A stretch of 64,000 nucleotides of DNA, taken from contig NC_018016.1 in NCBI RefSeq assembly GCF_000265465.1, positions 1,121,501 through 1,185,500 of the forward strand, given 5' to 3'. The stretch comes from Ornithobacterium rhinotracheale DSM 15997. Lineage in GTDB: Bacteria > Bacteroidota > Bacteroidia > Flavobacteriales > Weeksellaceae. A program made the position numbers and the translations under genes. Under the pieces are notes generated by a model. It made no database searches, was not told the DNA's origin, and saw nothing but the letters and a program-made list of their open reading frames with translations. This document shows positions 48,182-57,515 of the stretch, in pieces (within the stretch, counting starts at the first letter, position 1; each line of letters opens with the position of its first letter).

Positions 48182-50215
48182 TTAATTCACAGCAACGCCA
48201 TTATCCACTTCGTCTTCAGGATTTAAGAAAGTCAATTTCCCATTCGGTTTATCGCAGAAAAGCAACATTCCTTGGCTTTCGATTCCTTTGATTTTTCGCG
48301 GTGCTAAATTTACCAAAACGCTCGCACGCTTGCCCACCACTTCTTCTGGCGAAAAACTTTCAGCAATGCCCGATACAATCGTGCGCACATCTAGCCCCGT
48401 GTCTACTTTAAGTTTAAGCAATCGGTCGGCTCCTTTCACTTTTTCTGCTTCTAAAATAGTACCGATTCTGATGTCCATTTTTTGGAAATCATCAAAACTA
48501 ATTTCTGCTTTTTGTGGTTCTGCGTTAGGATTTGTCATTTTATTTAATCTTTTAGATTCGTTTAATTTAGCCAATTGTAGTTCCACTACTTCATCATCTA
48601 TTTTCTCGAACAACAACTCTGGCTTGCCTAATTGATGTCCCGCAGGCAATAAAGTATCTGTTTCATAAAGCGACTGCCATGGTTGAGCCTCCATTCCGAG
48701 CATATGCATCATTTTTTCTGCCGATGTAGGCAAGAAAGGCTCGGCACATTGCGTAAGCATCGCAGCGATTTGAATCGCCCCATTCATAATGCTTTCCACT
48801 TCTTCTGGAGATTCTTTCACTTTTTTCCAAGGCTCTTGGCTTTGCAAAAACTGATTTCCTAAACGCGCCAAATTCATATATTCTTTCAACGCATTTCTGA
48901 ACTCAAATTTATCAAGATATTCCCCGATTCTTTTCGGGTATTGGCTTAAGTTTTCAAGCTCGGGATAAGTCTGTTTTGCCACAGGCACCACGCCATCGTA
49001 ATATTTCTGCGTAAGCACCATTACTCGGTTAAAGAAATTACCCAAAATTCCTACTAATTCCGAATTATTCTTAGTTTGAAAATCTTTCCAAGTAAAGTTA
49101 TTATCTTTATTTTCAGGCAAATTCGCTGTAAGCACATAGCGCAAAACATCTTCCTTCCCTGGGAAATCGTGCACATATTCGTGTGCCCACACCGCCCAAT
49201 TGCGAGAAGTTGAAATTTTATCGTTTTCTAGATTTAAAAACTCATTGGCAGGCACATTTTTAGGCAAAATATAATCGCCATGCGCTTTCAACATCACAGG
49301 GAAAATCACACAGTGGAACACGATATTATCTTTCCCAATGAAATGGATTAATTCCGTTTCTGGATCTTGCCAATAAGGTTTCCAGTCCTTTCCATTTTTC
49401 TCCGCCCACTCTTGCGTAGCAGAAATATAGCCAATCGGTGCATCGAACCATACATAAAGCACTTTTCCTGCCGCATCTTCTAGCGGAACGGGAATTCCCC
49501 AATCAAGGTCGCGTGTCATGGCGCGTGGTTTCAACCCATCATCTATCCAAGATTTCACTTGCCCTAAAACATTGGTTTTCCAATCATCTTTGTGCTCTTT
49601 CAGCACCCATTCTCTCAAGAAATCCTCGTATTGATCTAGCGGAAGATACCAGTTTTTGGTTTCCTTTTTAATCGGTGCACTACCGCTCAATGCCGATTTA
49701 GGATTGATTAATTCTTCTGGACTTAAAGTCGAGCCACATTTCTCACATTGGTCGCCATACGCTCCCTCATTATGGCAATTAGGACATTCTCCCACGATGT
49801 AGCGGTCTGCCAAAAATTCACCCGCTTCCTCGTCAAAAAACTGCTCAGAAGTTTCTTCCAAGAAAACACCTTTGTCATACAAAGTTTTAAAAAATCTCGC
49901 TGCATTGCCATGGTGGCGCGGAGACGAAGTGCGATCGTAGTGATCAAAAGAAATATTTAAAAATTTAAAAGTATCTTTAATTAAAAAATGGTAGCGATCT
50001 ACCACTTCTTGTACGCTTATGCCTTCCTTTTTGGCACGAATAGTTACGGGAACCCCATGCTCATCCGACCCGCAAATAAAAACCACATCTTCGCCTTTTC
50101 TTCTAAGATAGCGTGCGTAAATATCTGCTGGAACATACACCCCTGCCAAATGCCCAATATGAATCGGCCCATTGGCGTATGGGAGTGCTGCTGTGATTGT
50201 ATGTCTTTTTGCCAT
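48182..50215 (-). CDS. metG: Methionyl-tRNA synthetase
   Basis: The 677-residue class I synthetase charges tRNA-Met. The nucleotide motif PIHIGHLAG (about 16-24) and the KMSKS-equivalent DKISTSRN (about 340) are present. A four-Cys zinc knuckle lies at about 150-170 ([18 protein letters not shown]). A C-terminal tRNA-binding domain of the EMAP/Trbp111 type (about 570-677: [23 protein letters not shown]) is fused, as usual in Bacteroidota. Monocistronic. Confidence 0.97.
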   Translation of the reverse strand: MAKRHTITAALPYANGPIHIGHLAGVYVPADIYARYLRRKGEDVVFICGSDEHGVPVTIRAKKEGISVQEVVDRYHFLIKDTFKFLNISFDHYDRTSSPRHHGNAARFFKTLYDKGVFLEETSEQFFDEEAGEFLADRYIVGECPNCHNEGAYGDQCEKCGSTLSPEELINPKSALSGSAPIKKETKNWYLPLDQYEDFLREWVLKEHKDDWKTNVLGQVKSWIDDGLKPRAMTRDLDWGIPVPLEDAAGKVLYVWFDAPIGYISATQEWAEKNGKDWKPYWQDPETELIHFIGKDNIVFHCVIFPVMLKAHGDYILPKNVPANEFLNLENDKISTSRNWAVWAHEYVHDFPGKEDVLRYVLTANLPENKDNNFTWKDFQTKNNSELVGILGNFFNRVMVLTQKYYDGVVPVAKQTYPELENLSQYPKRIGEYLDKFEFRNALKEYMNLARLGNQFLQSQEPWKKVKESPEEVESIMNGAIQIAAMLTQCAEPFLPTSAEKMMHMLGMEAQPWQSLYETDTLLPAGHQLGKPELLFEKIDDEVVELQLAKLNESKRLNKMTNPNAEPQKAEISFDDFQKMDIRIGTILEAEKVKGADRLLKLKVDTGLDVRTIVSGIAESFSPEEVVGKRASVLVNLAPRKIKGIESQGMLLFCDKPNGKLTFLNPEDEVDNGVAVN

Positions 50216-50324
50216 ATTCTGTTTTAATATCTAGAGCTTACAAAGTTAAAAAAAATGCACTAAGCGACGAGCATATTCCTTAAATTTTAATCTTAATTAA
50301 ATTTTTTTCGCATTCATTCTTTTT

Positions 50325-50341
50325 TTGGCACAAGACTTGAT
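50325..50341 (+). promoter_or_regulatory. Sigma54-like promoter of the 178-aa lipoprotein gene
   Basis: TTGGCACAAGACTTGA has GG at 50327-50328 and GA at 50339-50340, 10 bases apart. It resembles the box at 45404-45420. Confidence 0.5.
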
Positions 50342-50385
50342 GTGTGTAAAATATACAATAAGTTATTTAAAAAACATTTTAATAC

Positions 50386-50922
50386 ATGAAAAAATTCTTA
50401 CTTTTTTTAATGACATCGGTAGCGCTAGTAAGTTGCAGCTCTGACGATGATAGCGGAAAAATCACCAAGCGTTGTGAGTTTTCTACCACTTATTCAAACT
50501 TTTATGACAATCAAAATATTGCATATATAGCAAATCAAGGTCGCTTAACACAATCAGCGGGAGAAAATACTGTTTTTGAAATCAAAACTGTTCCTCCAGC
50601 TTGCCCTATCAAAACGATTAGCGGTAGAGAAATTGAAAAAGAAAATAAGACTTACAGAATTCTTTTCCAAGTGCCAAATGGAAATAATCAATTCAATTGG
50701 TCTGGCGAAAATTTAGTAGCAAACGACTCTCCAATTTTAGAGATTAGCGATGAAAACAACAGAGTAATTGGCGTCTATTTCATGAACGAGCCAAGCAATT
50801 TCATCAGAGCTACCAAAAAAGGAAACAAATGGAATGTTTCTTACTCATTGGAATACAAATCTGCGAATTTCAGTTATAAGCTTGAAAATACAAACCAAGT
50901 ATTTACTCAGTCTAAACATTAG
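50386..50922 (+). CDS. Lipoprotein of unknown function (178 aa)
   Basis: The lipobox is LVSCSSDDDSGK, again with the Ser/Asp run of surface lipoproteins. The mature part has two cysteines (KRCEFST and PPACPIK), which may form a disulfide, and is beta-rich (YRILFQVPNGNNQFNW, RVIGVYFMNEPSNF). The only upstream promoter candidate is the sigma54-like box. A terminator follows at 50957-50989, so the gene is expressed alone. Its function is not known. Confidence 0.7.
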   Translation: MKKFLLFLMTSVALVSCSSDDDSGKITKRCEFSTTYSNFYDNQNIAYIANQGRLTQSAGENTVFEIKTVPPACPIKTISGREIEKENKTYRILFQVPNGNNQFNWSGENLVANDSPILEISDENNRVIGVYFMNEPSNFIRATKKGNKWNVSYSLEYKSANFSYKLENTNQVFTQSKH

Positions 50923-50956
50923 TAATTTAAGATTGATTTATCATGTTTTTTTAGTT

Positions 50957-50989
50957 CGCCACCGCTTGAAAAAGGGTGGCGTTTTTTTT
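50957..50989 (+). terminator. Intrinsic terminator of the 178-aa lipoprotein gene
   Basis: CGCCACC pairs with GGTGGCG, followed by seven T. Confidence 0.8.
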
Positions 50990-51017
50990 ATGCCCCATGA
51001 TTTCGGCATAAAAAATG

Positions 51018-51025
51018 TAACTTTG
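51018..51025 (+). promoter_or_regulatory. -7 box (TAACTTTG) of the M3 peptidase gene
   Basis: A TAnnTTTG match 26 bases before ATG 51051. Confidence 0.6.
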
Positions 51026-51050
51026 TACATCGAAAAAATTTAACTAAAGT

Positions 51051-53078
51051 ATGAGCCAAAATATTTTAACTCAAGACATTTTTAAAACACCTTATCAAAC
51101 GCCTCCTTTTGAGCAAATAAAACTCGAGGACTACAAACCTGCGTTTGAACAAGCCATTGCAGAAGCTAAAGCCGAAATCGATGCGATTACAGAAAATCCG
51201 AATTTGCCCGATTTTTTCAATACAATTGAAGCTTTAAGCCTAAGTGGCGAAAAACTAAATCGTATTTCCTCTATATTTTTTAATTTAAACTCAGCAGAAA
51301 CCAATGATGAAATGCAGGCACTTGCTCAAGAGATTTCGCCACTTTTGTCTGAATTTAGCAGCGACATTAGTTTAAACAAGGCTTTGTTTGAGCGTATTCA
51401 AAAAGTTTACGACAGCAAACCTGAAGGTTTAACGCCCGAGCAACAAAGACTCTTAGACAAAACTTACAAAAACTTTAGCCGAAATGGTGCTTTGCTTTCG
51501 GAAAAAGACCAAGAAAGATTGCGACAAATCGACCAAGAATTATCTCTACTTTCGCTACAATTTGGGCAAAATGTCCTAGCGGCAACCAATGACTATGTTT
51601 TGCACATTACTGATGAGAAAGACCTCGAAGGGCTACCGCAAGATGAAATTGAGGCGGCTCGTGAGGCAGCGCAAGCTCAATCGCTGCAAGGCTGGGCCAT
51701 CACGCTACAAATGCCGAGCTATCTGGGCTTTATGAAATATGCCAAAAATCGTGCGCTGCGCGAGCAATTGTACCGAGCTAATGGGGCTAAAAACTTTTCA
51801 GAAAACCCATTCAATAATACGGAAAATGTCTTGAAAATCATAAAACTCCGTGCCGAGCGTGCACGTTTGCTAGGTTATAAAAATCACGCGGCTTTTGTTC
51901 TGGAGGAGCGTATGGCACAATCGCCAGAAAATGTGCAAAATTTCCTAGAAAACCTGTTGCAAAAGGCAAAACCCTTCGGGCAAGAAGAAATCAAAAAATT
52001 AAGTATTTATGCGAAAGAAAAAGAGGGCATCTCTGAATTGATGCCGTGGGATCACGCTTATTTTGCCGAAGCTTACAAAAAAGAAAACTTTAGCCTAAGC
52101 GACCAAGAACTAAAACCTTATTTTCAACTTGAAAAAGTGATAGAGGGTGCTTTTGAAATCGCAGAAAAATTATATAATTTAAGCTTTAAAGAAGTAAACG
52201 ACCTCGAGAAATATCACGCCGATGTACACACTTTCCATGTGATCAAGGAAAATGAAATTATCGGTATTCTTTATACAGATTTCTTTCCAAGAGCAGGAAA
52301 ACGCCCAGGCGCTTGGATGACTAGCTACCGCGATGGCCACTACCTCCACGGCGAGCATAGGATACCTCAAATTTCCATTGTGTGCAATTTCACCAAGCCC
52401 ACGGCAGAGAAACCTTCGCTGCTTACTTTTAGCGAAGTTACAACGCTTTTCCACGAGTTTGGACACGCTTTGCACGGCTTGCTTGCCAACACGCAATACG
52501 CTAGCCTAGCAGGCACCAATGTGTATTGGGATTTTGTAGAATTGCCATCGCAGTTTATGGAAAATTTCTGCTACGAGCCAGAAGCACTACAACTTTTTGC
52601 CAAACATTACCAAACGGAGGAAGTGATTCCACAAAATTTGATTGATAAAATTGTGGCGGCCTCTCAATTTATGGAAGGCTATCAGACTTTGAGGCAACTT
52701 GGTTTTGGCCTGCTAGATATGGCTTGGCATACCACTCACCCCGAAAAAATTACGAATTTGGCACAATTTGAAAAAGAACACTTGGCCAGTACGCAGCTCT
52801 ACCCAAGCGTAGAGGGCGCTAATATAAGCACCTCGTTTAGCCATATTTTCCAAGGCGGATATGCTGCCGGCTATTACAGCTACAAGTGGGCAGAAGTGCT
52901 AGATGCCGATGCCTTTGATTACTTTAAACAACACGGCATATTCAACCCTGAAATTGCCCAAAAATTTTACACCCTGCTAAGCAGTGGCGGCACCGTGGAC
53001 CCAATGCAGCTATACACCGCATTCCGCGGACAAAAACCGAGCAATGCTGCATTATTAAAGCGCGCGGGCTTGGTTTAA
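51051..53078 (+). CDS. M3-family oligopeptidase (Dcp/PrlC type)
   Basis: The 675-residue cytoplasmic zinc peptidase degrades short peptides. The catalytic HEFGHALH (about 470) holds the two zinc His and the Glu; the third ligand region (SQFMENFCYEPE) follows. The N-terminal half is helical and covers the active site, as in oligopeptidase A. It opens with DIFKTPYQTPPFEQIKLEDYKPAFEQ, typical of this branch. There is no signal peptide. It is monocistronic. Confidence 0.94.
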   Translation: MSQNILTQDIFKTPYQTPPFEQIKLEDYKPAFEQAIAEAKAEIDAITENPNLPDFFNTIEALSLSGEKLNRISSIFFNLNSAETNDEMQALAQEISPLLSEFSSDISLNKALFERIQKVYDSKPEGLTPEQQRLLDKTYKNFSRNGALLSEKDQERLRQIDQELSLLSLQFGQNVLAATNDYVLHITDEKDLEGLPQDEIEAAREAAQAQSLQGWAITLQMPSYLGFMKYAKNRALREQLYRANGAKNFSENPFNNTENVLKIIKLRAERARLLGYKNHAAFVLEERMAQSPENVQNFLENLLQKAKPFGQEEIKKLSIYAKEKEGISELMPWDHAYFAEAYKKENFSLSDQELKPYFQLEKVIEGAFEIAEKLYNLSFKEVNDLEKYHADVHTFHVIKENEIIGILYTDFFPRAGKRPGAWMTSYRDGHYLHGEHRIPQISIVCNFTKPTAEKPSLLTFSEVTTLFHEFGHALHGLLANTQYASLAGTNVYWDFVELPSQFMENFCYEPEALQLFAKHYQTEEVIPQNLIDKIVAASQFMEGYQTLRQLGFGLLDMAWHTTHPEKITNLAQFEKEHLASTQLYPSVEGANISTSFSHIFQGGYAAGYYSYKWAEVLDADAFDYFKQHGIFNPEIAQKFYTLLSSGGTVDPMQLYTAFRGQKPSNAALLKRAGLV

Positions 53079-53098
53079 AATCTGATAATAAAAGAAAA

Positions 53099-53134
53099 AG
53101 AGCGCTTTCAGCCGAGGCTGAAAGCGCTCTTTCA
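53099..53134 (+). terminator. Intrinsic terminator of the M3 peptidase gene
   Basis: A long stem GAGCGCTTTCAGCC/GGCTGAAAGCGCTC is followed by TTTC. Confidence 0.8.
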
Positions 53135-53173
53135 TTTTTCAAAAACCTTTTAATCAAATTAGGAAAATGGCAT

Positions 53174-53206
53174 AAAAAAACCCTTCTTTTTCTCTGAAAA
53201 GAAGGG
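53174..53206 (-). terminator. Intrinsic terminator of the PBP1A-gldH-ricT run
   Basis: On the minus strand CCCTTCTTTTC pairs with an AAGAAGGG arm and is followed by seven T. The stretch from 53207 to 53343 has no gene. Confidence 0.75.
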
Positions 53207-53343
53207 ACAAACCTATTAAATTAACCTAAACCTATGAAAAAACTGTTGAGCATCATAATAGATGCCTAACATCATATACCCCAAGTATAAAACTAAAAGT
53301 TGGATAATTAAAATTTTGGGGTAAATATTTTTAGTTAAAATTC

Positions 53344-55668
53344 TTACTCAAAGGAAATTGTATCTTCGGAAGACAAGACCTCATTCACAGATCGCTCGCC
53401 TCTTTCTCCCGCATTATCTACATTCCTTTCGCCAAAAGATCGCATGTCTCCAAAATTATAAAACCCATTCTGCGAAGAGCAATCCCATTTCTTTTCTATA
53501 CCTTCTGGTTTTTCAAACTTATCACTGCTCCTTACACCTAATTTATTGCCTTCGCTATACACCTTCTTCATATAATAAGCCCAGATAGGTAATGCCATTT
53601 TTGCCCCTTGAGATTGCCAACCTCTAAAGTGCGCAAAACGATCTTCGTTTCCTACCCAAACGCCTGTTACAAGATTTGGTGTTAATCCAATAAACCATGA
53701 ATCGGAACCTTCGTTGGTGGTACCTGTTTTTCCCGCTACCTCAGAGGTGATTCCGTAATTACGGATCGACTTACCTGTCCCTTTATTAATTACTCCTTTC
53801 ATTAAATCTATCATCGTATAAGCCACATCTTCGCTTAATACTTCTCTCGTTTCTGGCTGATAGTCTTTTATTATCTTTCCATTTTTATCTTCTATTGAAA
53901 GGATTAATTCTGGTTTAATATAGATTCCGCCATCGGCAAAGGTACTCATCGCTCCCACCATTTCATACAATGTTAAATCTGCTGAACCTAGTGCTATGGT
54001 TAAATTGTTTGGGATTGGCGAATTAATCCCTAAATCCTTGGCTAGCTGAATTACTGCCTGAGGGCCACTCTCGGCGATAAGACGCGCAGAAATCACATTG
54101 ACAGAGTGTGCCAATCCGTCTCTTAAAGACAGTGAACCTCCGTATCTACCACTGGCGTTTCTAGGTTTCCACCCGCCAGAAACAAATGGCTCGTTGGACA
54201 CCATATGACATGGCGGATAGTTCATCTGGTGTATGGCTGTGGCGTACACAAATGGCTTAAAGGTTGACCCCACTTGGCGGCGTGCCTGTTTCACATGGTC
54301 GAATTTAAAATAATCCCAATCTACACCGCCTATCCAAGCCTTGATGGTTCCGTCCTTTGGATCCATGGACATAAGCCCCGCCTCGATGATATGCTTGTGA
54401 TAGATAATACTATCCATCCAAGATTTATTTTTCTCGTATTTTTTTCCGTCCCAAGTAAAGAATTGTACAGAATCCCTTGGTTTATTAAATTCTGCTAGAA
54501 TCTCTTCCTCGCTCATGCCCGCATTTTTTCTATTTTTATACATAACGGTGCGGCGCATGGCTGCTTCAAAAATACGCTGACGCTTTTCGCTTGAGATGTT
54601 ATAGAATGGTGCTTTGGGGTTTCCTCTTTGTTCAGCAAAAAACATTTTTTGTACACTTTTTAAATGCTGTTTTATTGCCTCCTCTCCCATTCTCTGCATT
54701 CTCGAATCTATGGAAGTGTAGATTTTCAATCCATCGCGATACAGGTCATAGTGAATTCCGTTTTCTTTTTCGTATTGTTCAAAATATTCTTGTAACTCAA
54801 CACGCATTGCATATTTAAAGTATGCCGAATATGTTTCCTGCACGCTGCTTTCAAGCATTTTAAAGTTTAGCCCGAGTGGTTCATTTTTATATCTCTCAAA
54901 TTCATCTCTTGTGAGGAATCCATATTTAAACATTTGGCTAAGCACCACATTTCGCTCATGCAAAGAGCCTTTTGGGTTACTTTTTGGGTTATAAAGTACA
55001 GGGCTCTTTAACATTGAAATCAAAACTGCTGATTCTGGCACCGTGAGCTCGTTTGTATGCTTTTGGAAGTAAGTTTGCGCCGCTGCCTCGATACCATTTG
55101 CTCTGTAAATAAAATCGAATTTATTAAGATACATCGTAATGATTTCCTCCTTGGTATATAATCTCTCCAATTGCAGGGCAACTACCCATTCTTTGAGCTT
55201 CTGCTTAACTCTCCCCACTTTGTTCGATGACACTTTCTGGGTGAACAATTGCTTGGCAAGCTGCTGAGTAATTGTACTCCCGCCACCGTCTTTTCCTCCA
55301 CTCGCAATGGCACGCATAACAGACTCGCCATCAATCCCTGAGTGATTTAAAAAACGAACATCCTCTCTCGCCAAAAGTGCCTTGACCAAATGTGGAGGAA
55401 GATCGCTATAAGTAACAGGGATACGCTTCTCTTTTTCAAACTTATCAATCAATTTCCCGTCTGATGAATAAATCTCTGACGCTACATTGATTTCTGGGTT
55501 TTCAAGGTCTTGCACATCTGGCAATGGCCCCAGCATCCCTTTTGATGTTCCGTATAAAACGGCAACGATCGAGATAACTCCTCCTAAAAGGATAGACCAG
55601 AAAAGCAAAATTCCACGCATAATCCATGGATTCTTTTTTTTCTTTTTAGTATTATTTGTACTAGCCAT
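53344..55668 (-). CDS. Penicillin-binding protein 1A (bifunctional)
   Basis: The 774-residue murein synthase has an N-terminal anchor (about 14-38), a glycosyltransferase domain (about 70-245) with EDVRFLNHSGID and GGSTITQQLAKQLF, and a transpeptidase domain (about 420-720) with the catalytic serine in GSTFKPF, SVN as the second motif and KTGTTNE as the third. It ends in an acidic tail. It starts a few bases after the end of gldH, in the same direction. The length fits the PBP1A class of Bacteroidota. Confidence 0.94.
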   Translation of the reverse strand: MASTNNTKKKKKNPWIMRGILLFWSILLGGVISIVAVLYGTSKGMLGPLPDVQDLENPEINVASEIYSSDGKLIDKFEKEKRIPVTYSDLPPHLVKALLAREDVRFLNHSGIDGESVMRAIASGGKDGGGSTITQQLAKQLFTQKVSSNKVGRVKQKLKEWVVALQLERLYTKEEIITMYLNKFDFIYRANGIEAAAQTYFQKHTNELTVPESAVLISMLKSPVLYNPKSNPKGSLHERNVVLSQMFKYGFLTRDEFERYKNEPLGLNFKMLESSVQETYSAYFKYAMRVELQEYFEQYEKENGIHYDLYRDGLKIYTSIDSRMQRMGEEAIKQHLKSVQKMFFAEQRGNPKAPFYNISSEKRQRIFEAAMRRTVMYKNRKNAGMSEEEILAEFNKPRDSVQFFTWDGKKYEKNKSWMDSIIYHKHIIEAGLMSMDPKDGTIKAWIGGVDWDYFKFDHVKQARRQVGSTFKPFVYATAIHQMNYPPCHMVSNEPFVSGGWKPRNASGRYGGSLSLRDGLAHSVNVISARLIAESGPQAVIQLAKDLGINSPIPNNLTIALGSADLTLYEMVGAMSTFADGGIYIKPELILSIEDKNGKIIKDYQPETREVLSEDVAYTMIDLMKGVINKGTGKSIRNYGITSEVAGKTGTTNEGSDSWFIGLTPNLVTGVWVGNEDRFAHFRGWQSQGAKMALPIWAYYMKKVYSEGNKLGVRSSDKFEKPEGIEKKWDCSSQNGFYNFGDMRSFGERNVDNAGERGERSVNEVLSSEDTISFE

Positions 55669-55671
55669 AGG

Positions 55672-56136
55672 TTATTGTTCTTTTTGTACTAATAAGCTGA
55701 TGTCCTCTAGCCCCACCAACGGGTTTTGGCGCATTGCTTGTTTTATTTTTAATTGGTAAACGCCTGTGTCCTTAAGCGCTATATTTTCTTTATAAATTAA
55801 TGTATTTTGCTTAATGGCTCCCATTCCGCTTCCTATCCATTCGCCATTGGGATACGCCAATTGATATTCTAGAGTATCAATCATTTTTTCGCCTTTCGGA
55901 GAAATAAATTCAGTGAAAAAATAAATATTACTGAATGGATAATCGTTGTTATTTCGCAGCACAAACGACAAATCCACGCCAGCCTCACTCTCCTTTACTG
56001 GAATTGTGAAGACCACGGCTTTCTTTGCCGACCAGCTATTGTTTAACGGCTCTGATTGCTGATAAATCAAGCCTTCTGGCTGGCAAGCAAGCACGCAACA
56101 CGCGATAACAGCACCTATTAAAAACTTAATTTTCAT
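55672..56136 (-). CDS. gldH: Gliding motility lipoprotein GldH
   Basis: The 154-residue protein has the lipobox VLACQPEG and the GldH-type mature domain: SWSAKKAVVFTIPV, NNDYPFSNIYFFTEFISP, MGAIKQNTLIYKE and the C-terminal PLVGLEDISLLV. GldH is needed for the gliding machinery and Type IX secretion, acting at the outer membrane or periplasm. The open frame begins 44 codons earlier, but those codons lie inside the ricT frame and lack a signal peptide; ATG 56136 gives the proper lipoprotein start. It overlaps ricT by 11 bases. Confidence 0.9.
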   Translation of the reverse strand: MKIKFLIGAVIACCVLACQPEGLIYQQSEPLNNSWSAKKAVVFTIPVKESEAGVDLSFVLRNNNDYPFSNIYFFTEFISPKGEKMIDTLEYQLAYPNGEWIGSGMGAIKQNTLIYKENIALKDTGVYQLKIKQAMRQNPLVGLEDISLLVQKEQ

Positions 56137-57349
56137 TTTTGTTCTGATTAGGTTTTCTTCGTTTTTTTCTAAAATTCTTTTTACCTGAATTCTTCTTATT
56201 ATTGTTGTTTGGCTGCTGTTGATTGCCTTTGTTTTTGTTTCTGCGTCTACGATTTTTCTTTTCCTCAAAACGATTTAATTCGTTTTCTTCTAGCAAACCT
56301 GTGCCAAAGAGCGAATCCTCTGTTTGATTAAATTGCTTGTTCAGATCCTCTAGCGATTCTATGGCTTCGCCCCTCTTGTTTTGCGCCAAAAACTCGTTTA
56401 CTTGCTCTACACTAAATTTGTACCAAGTTACATTATCTGATTTAATGTAAGAAAGCCAAATTTCTCGTTTAAAAACATCGATTTTAGCACAAGAAACCTC
56501 ACCACCTTTTGATTTTAAAACAATATCGTGTTTCGGGAAATCCTTGAGAGCATCGAGGTATGAATCTAGTTCATAATTTAAACAACATTTCAACTTTCCA
56601 CACTGCCCCGCGATCTTTTGGGGATTGATGGAAAGTTGCTGATATCGCGCCGCTGCCGTGCTCACGCTCCTAAAATCTGTGAGCCATGTAGAACAACAAA
56701 GCTCTCTACCACACGACCCGATTCCGCCTAACTTAGCAGCCTCTTGGCGATAGCCTATTTGGCGCATTTCGATTCGGCATTTAAATGCGGTGGCAAACTC
56801 GCGAATGAGTTGTCTAAAATCTACACGATTCTCTGATGTATAGTAAAAAGTAGCCTTGGTTCCGTCGCCTTGATATTCTACATCAGAAATCTTCATTTCA
56901 AGTCCAATTCCTCGTGAAATTCTACGAGCTTCTATCATGATGGCGTGCTCTTTTTCTCGGCACTCTTGCCACACATCTATATCTTTTTGATTTGCAAAAC
57001 GGTAGACCTTTGGCAGATCCTCTGTCTGGTTTACTTTTTTATGCTTAAGTTGTGCTTTTACCAATTCTCCCGCCATGGATACCATTCCTACATCATGCCC
57101 TGGATTGGCTTCTACGGCAACGATGTCGCCTACTTTAAGGGGAAGTCTATCGATATTATTGTAAAATTCTTTTCTTTCGTTTTTGAAGCGTATTTCTACA
57201 ATATGGCACACGAGCTCCTCAGCGGGCTGATGCATATTGCTCAGCCAGTCGAAAACAGACAGTTTATCGCAACCGTCGGTACCGCAGCCTCCATTGTTTT
57301 TACACCCTTTGGGTAAGCCTTGGCTTGTATTGCATCCGCTACATGTCAT
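56126..57349 (-). CDS. ricT: PSP1-domain protein, RicT (YaaT) type
   Basis: The 407-residue protein has an N-terminal Cys cluster (MTCSGCNTSQ, GCGTDGCDK), then a PSP1 domain (about 45-290) with the Cys motifs GSCGRELCCSTW and GQCGKLKCCLNYE. These are the iron-sulfur-ligand cysteines of RicT, part of a complex that controls RNA processing in Bacillus. The C-terminal 60 residues are a Lys/Arg/Asn-rich low-complexity tail, absent in Bacillus, which suggests RNA contact. It overlaps gldH, an arrangement common in Bacteroidota. Confidence 0.88.
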   Translation of the reverse strand: MTCSGCNTSQGLPKGCKNNGGCGTDGCDKLSVFDWLSNMHQPAEELVCHIVEIRFKNERKEFYNNIDRLPLKVGDIVAVEANPGHDVGMVSMAGELVKAQLKHKKVNQTEDLPKVYRFANQKDIDVWQECREKEHAIMIEARRISRGIGLEMKISDVEYQGDGTKATFYYTSENRVDFRQLIREFATAFKCRIEMRQIGYRQEAAKLGGIGSCGRELCCSTWLTDFRSVSTAAARYQQLSINPQKIAGQCGKLKCCLNYELDSYLDALKDFPKHDIVLKSKGGEVSCAKIDVFKREIWLSYIKSDNVTWYKFSVEQVNEFLAQNKRGEAIESLEDLNKQFNQTEDSLFGTGLLEENELNRFEEKKNRRRRNKNKGNQQQPNNNNKKNSGKKNFRKKRRKPNQNKNEN

Positions 57350-57453
57350 ATTTATATACTTATATCAATCTACAAAATTACTAAATTTAAGTAAGAATGA
57401 ATGGAAAAATATTTTTAATTCTAAATTTTATGATTTCAAAATATATTAAAACT

Positions 57454-57493
57454 AAAAAAATCCCTTTCCTAAAATACTTAGAAAAGGGATTTT
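57454..57493 (-). terminator. Intrinsic terminator of the PpiD-like gene
   Basis: AAATCCCTTT...AGAAAAGGGATTTT forms a long stem 23 bases past the stop, with a T run on the minus strand. Confidence 0.75.
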
Positions 57494-57515
57494 ACTATTT
57501 GTGTAAATAAAGTTT

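Noticed and set aside
53207-53343. Possible small gene between the terminator and PBP1A
   Set aside because: Only ORFs of 10-18 codons are present; nothing supports coding.
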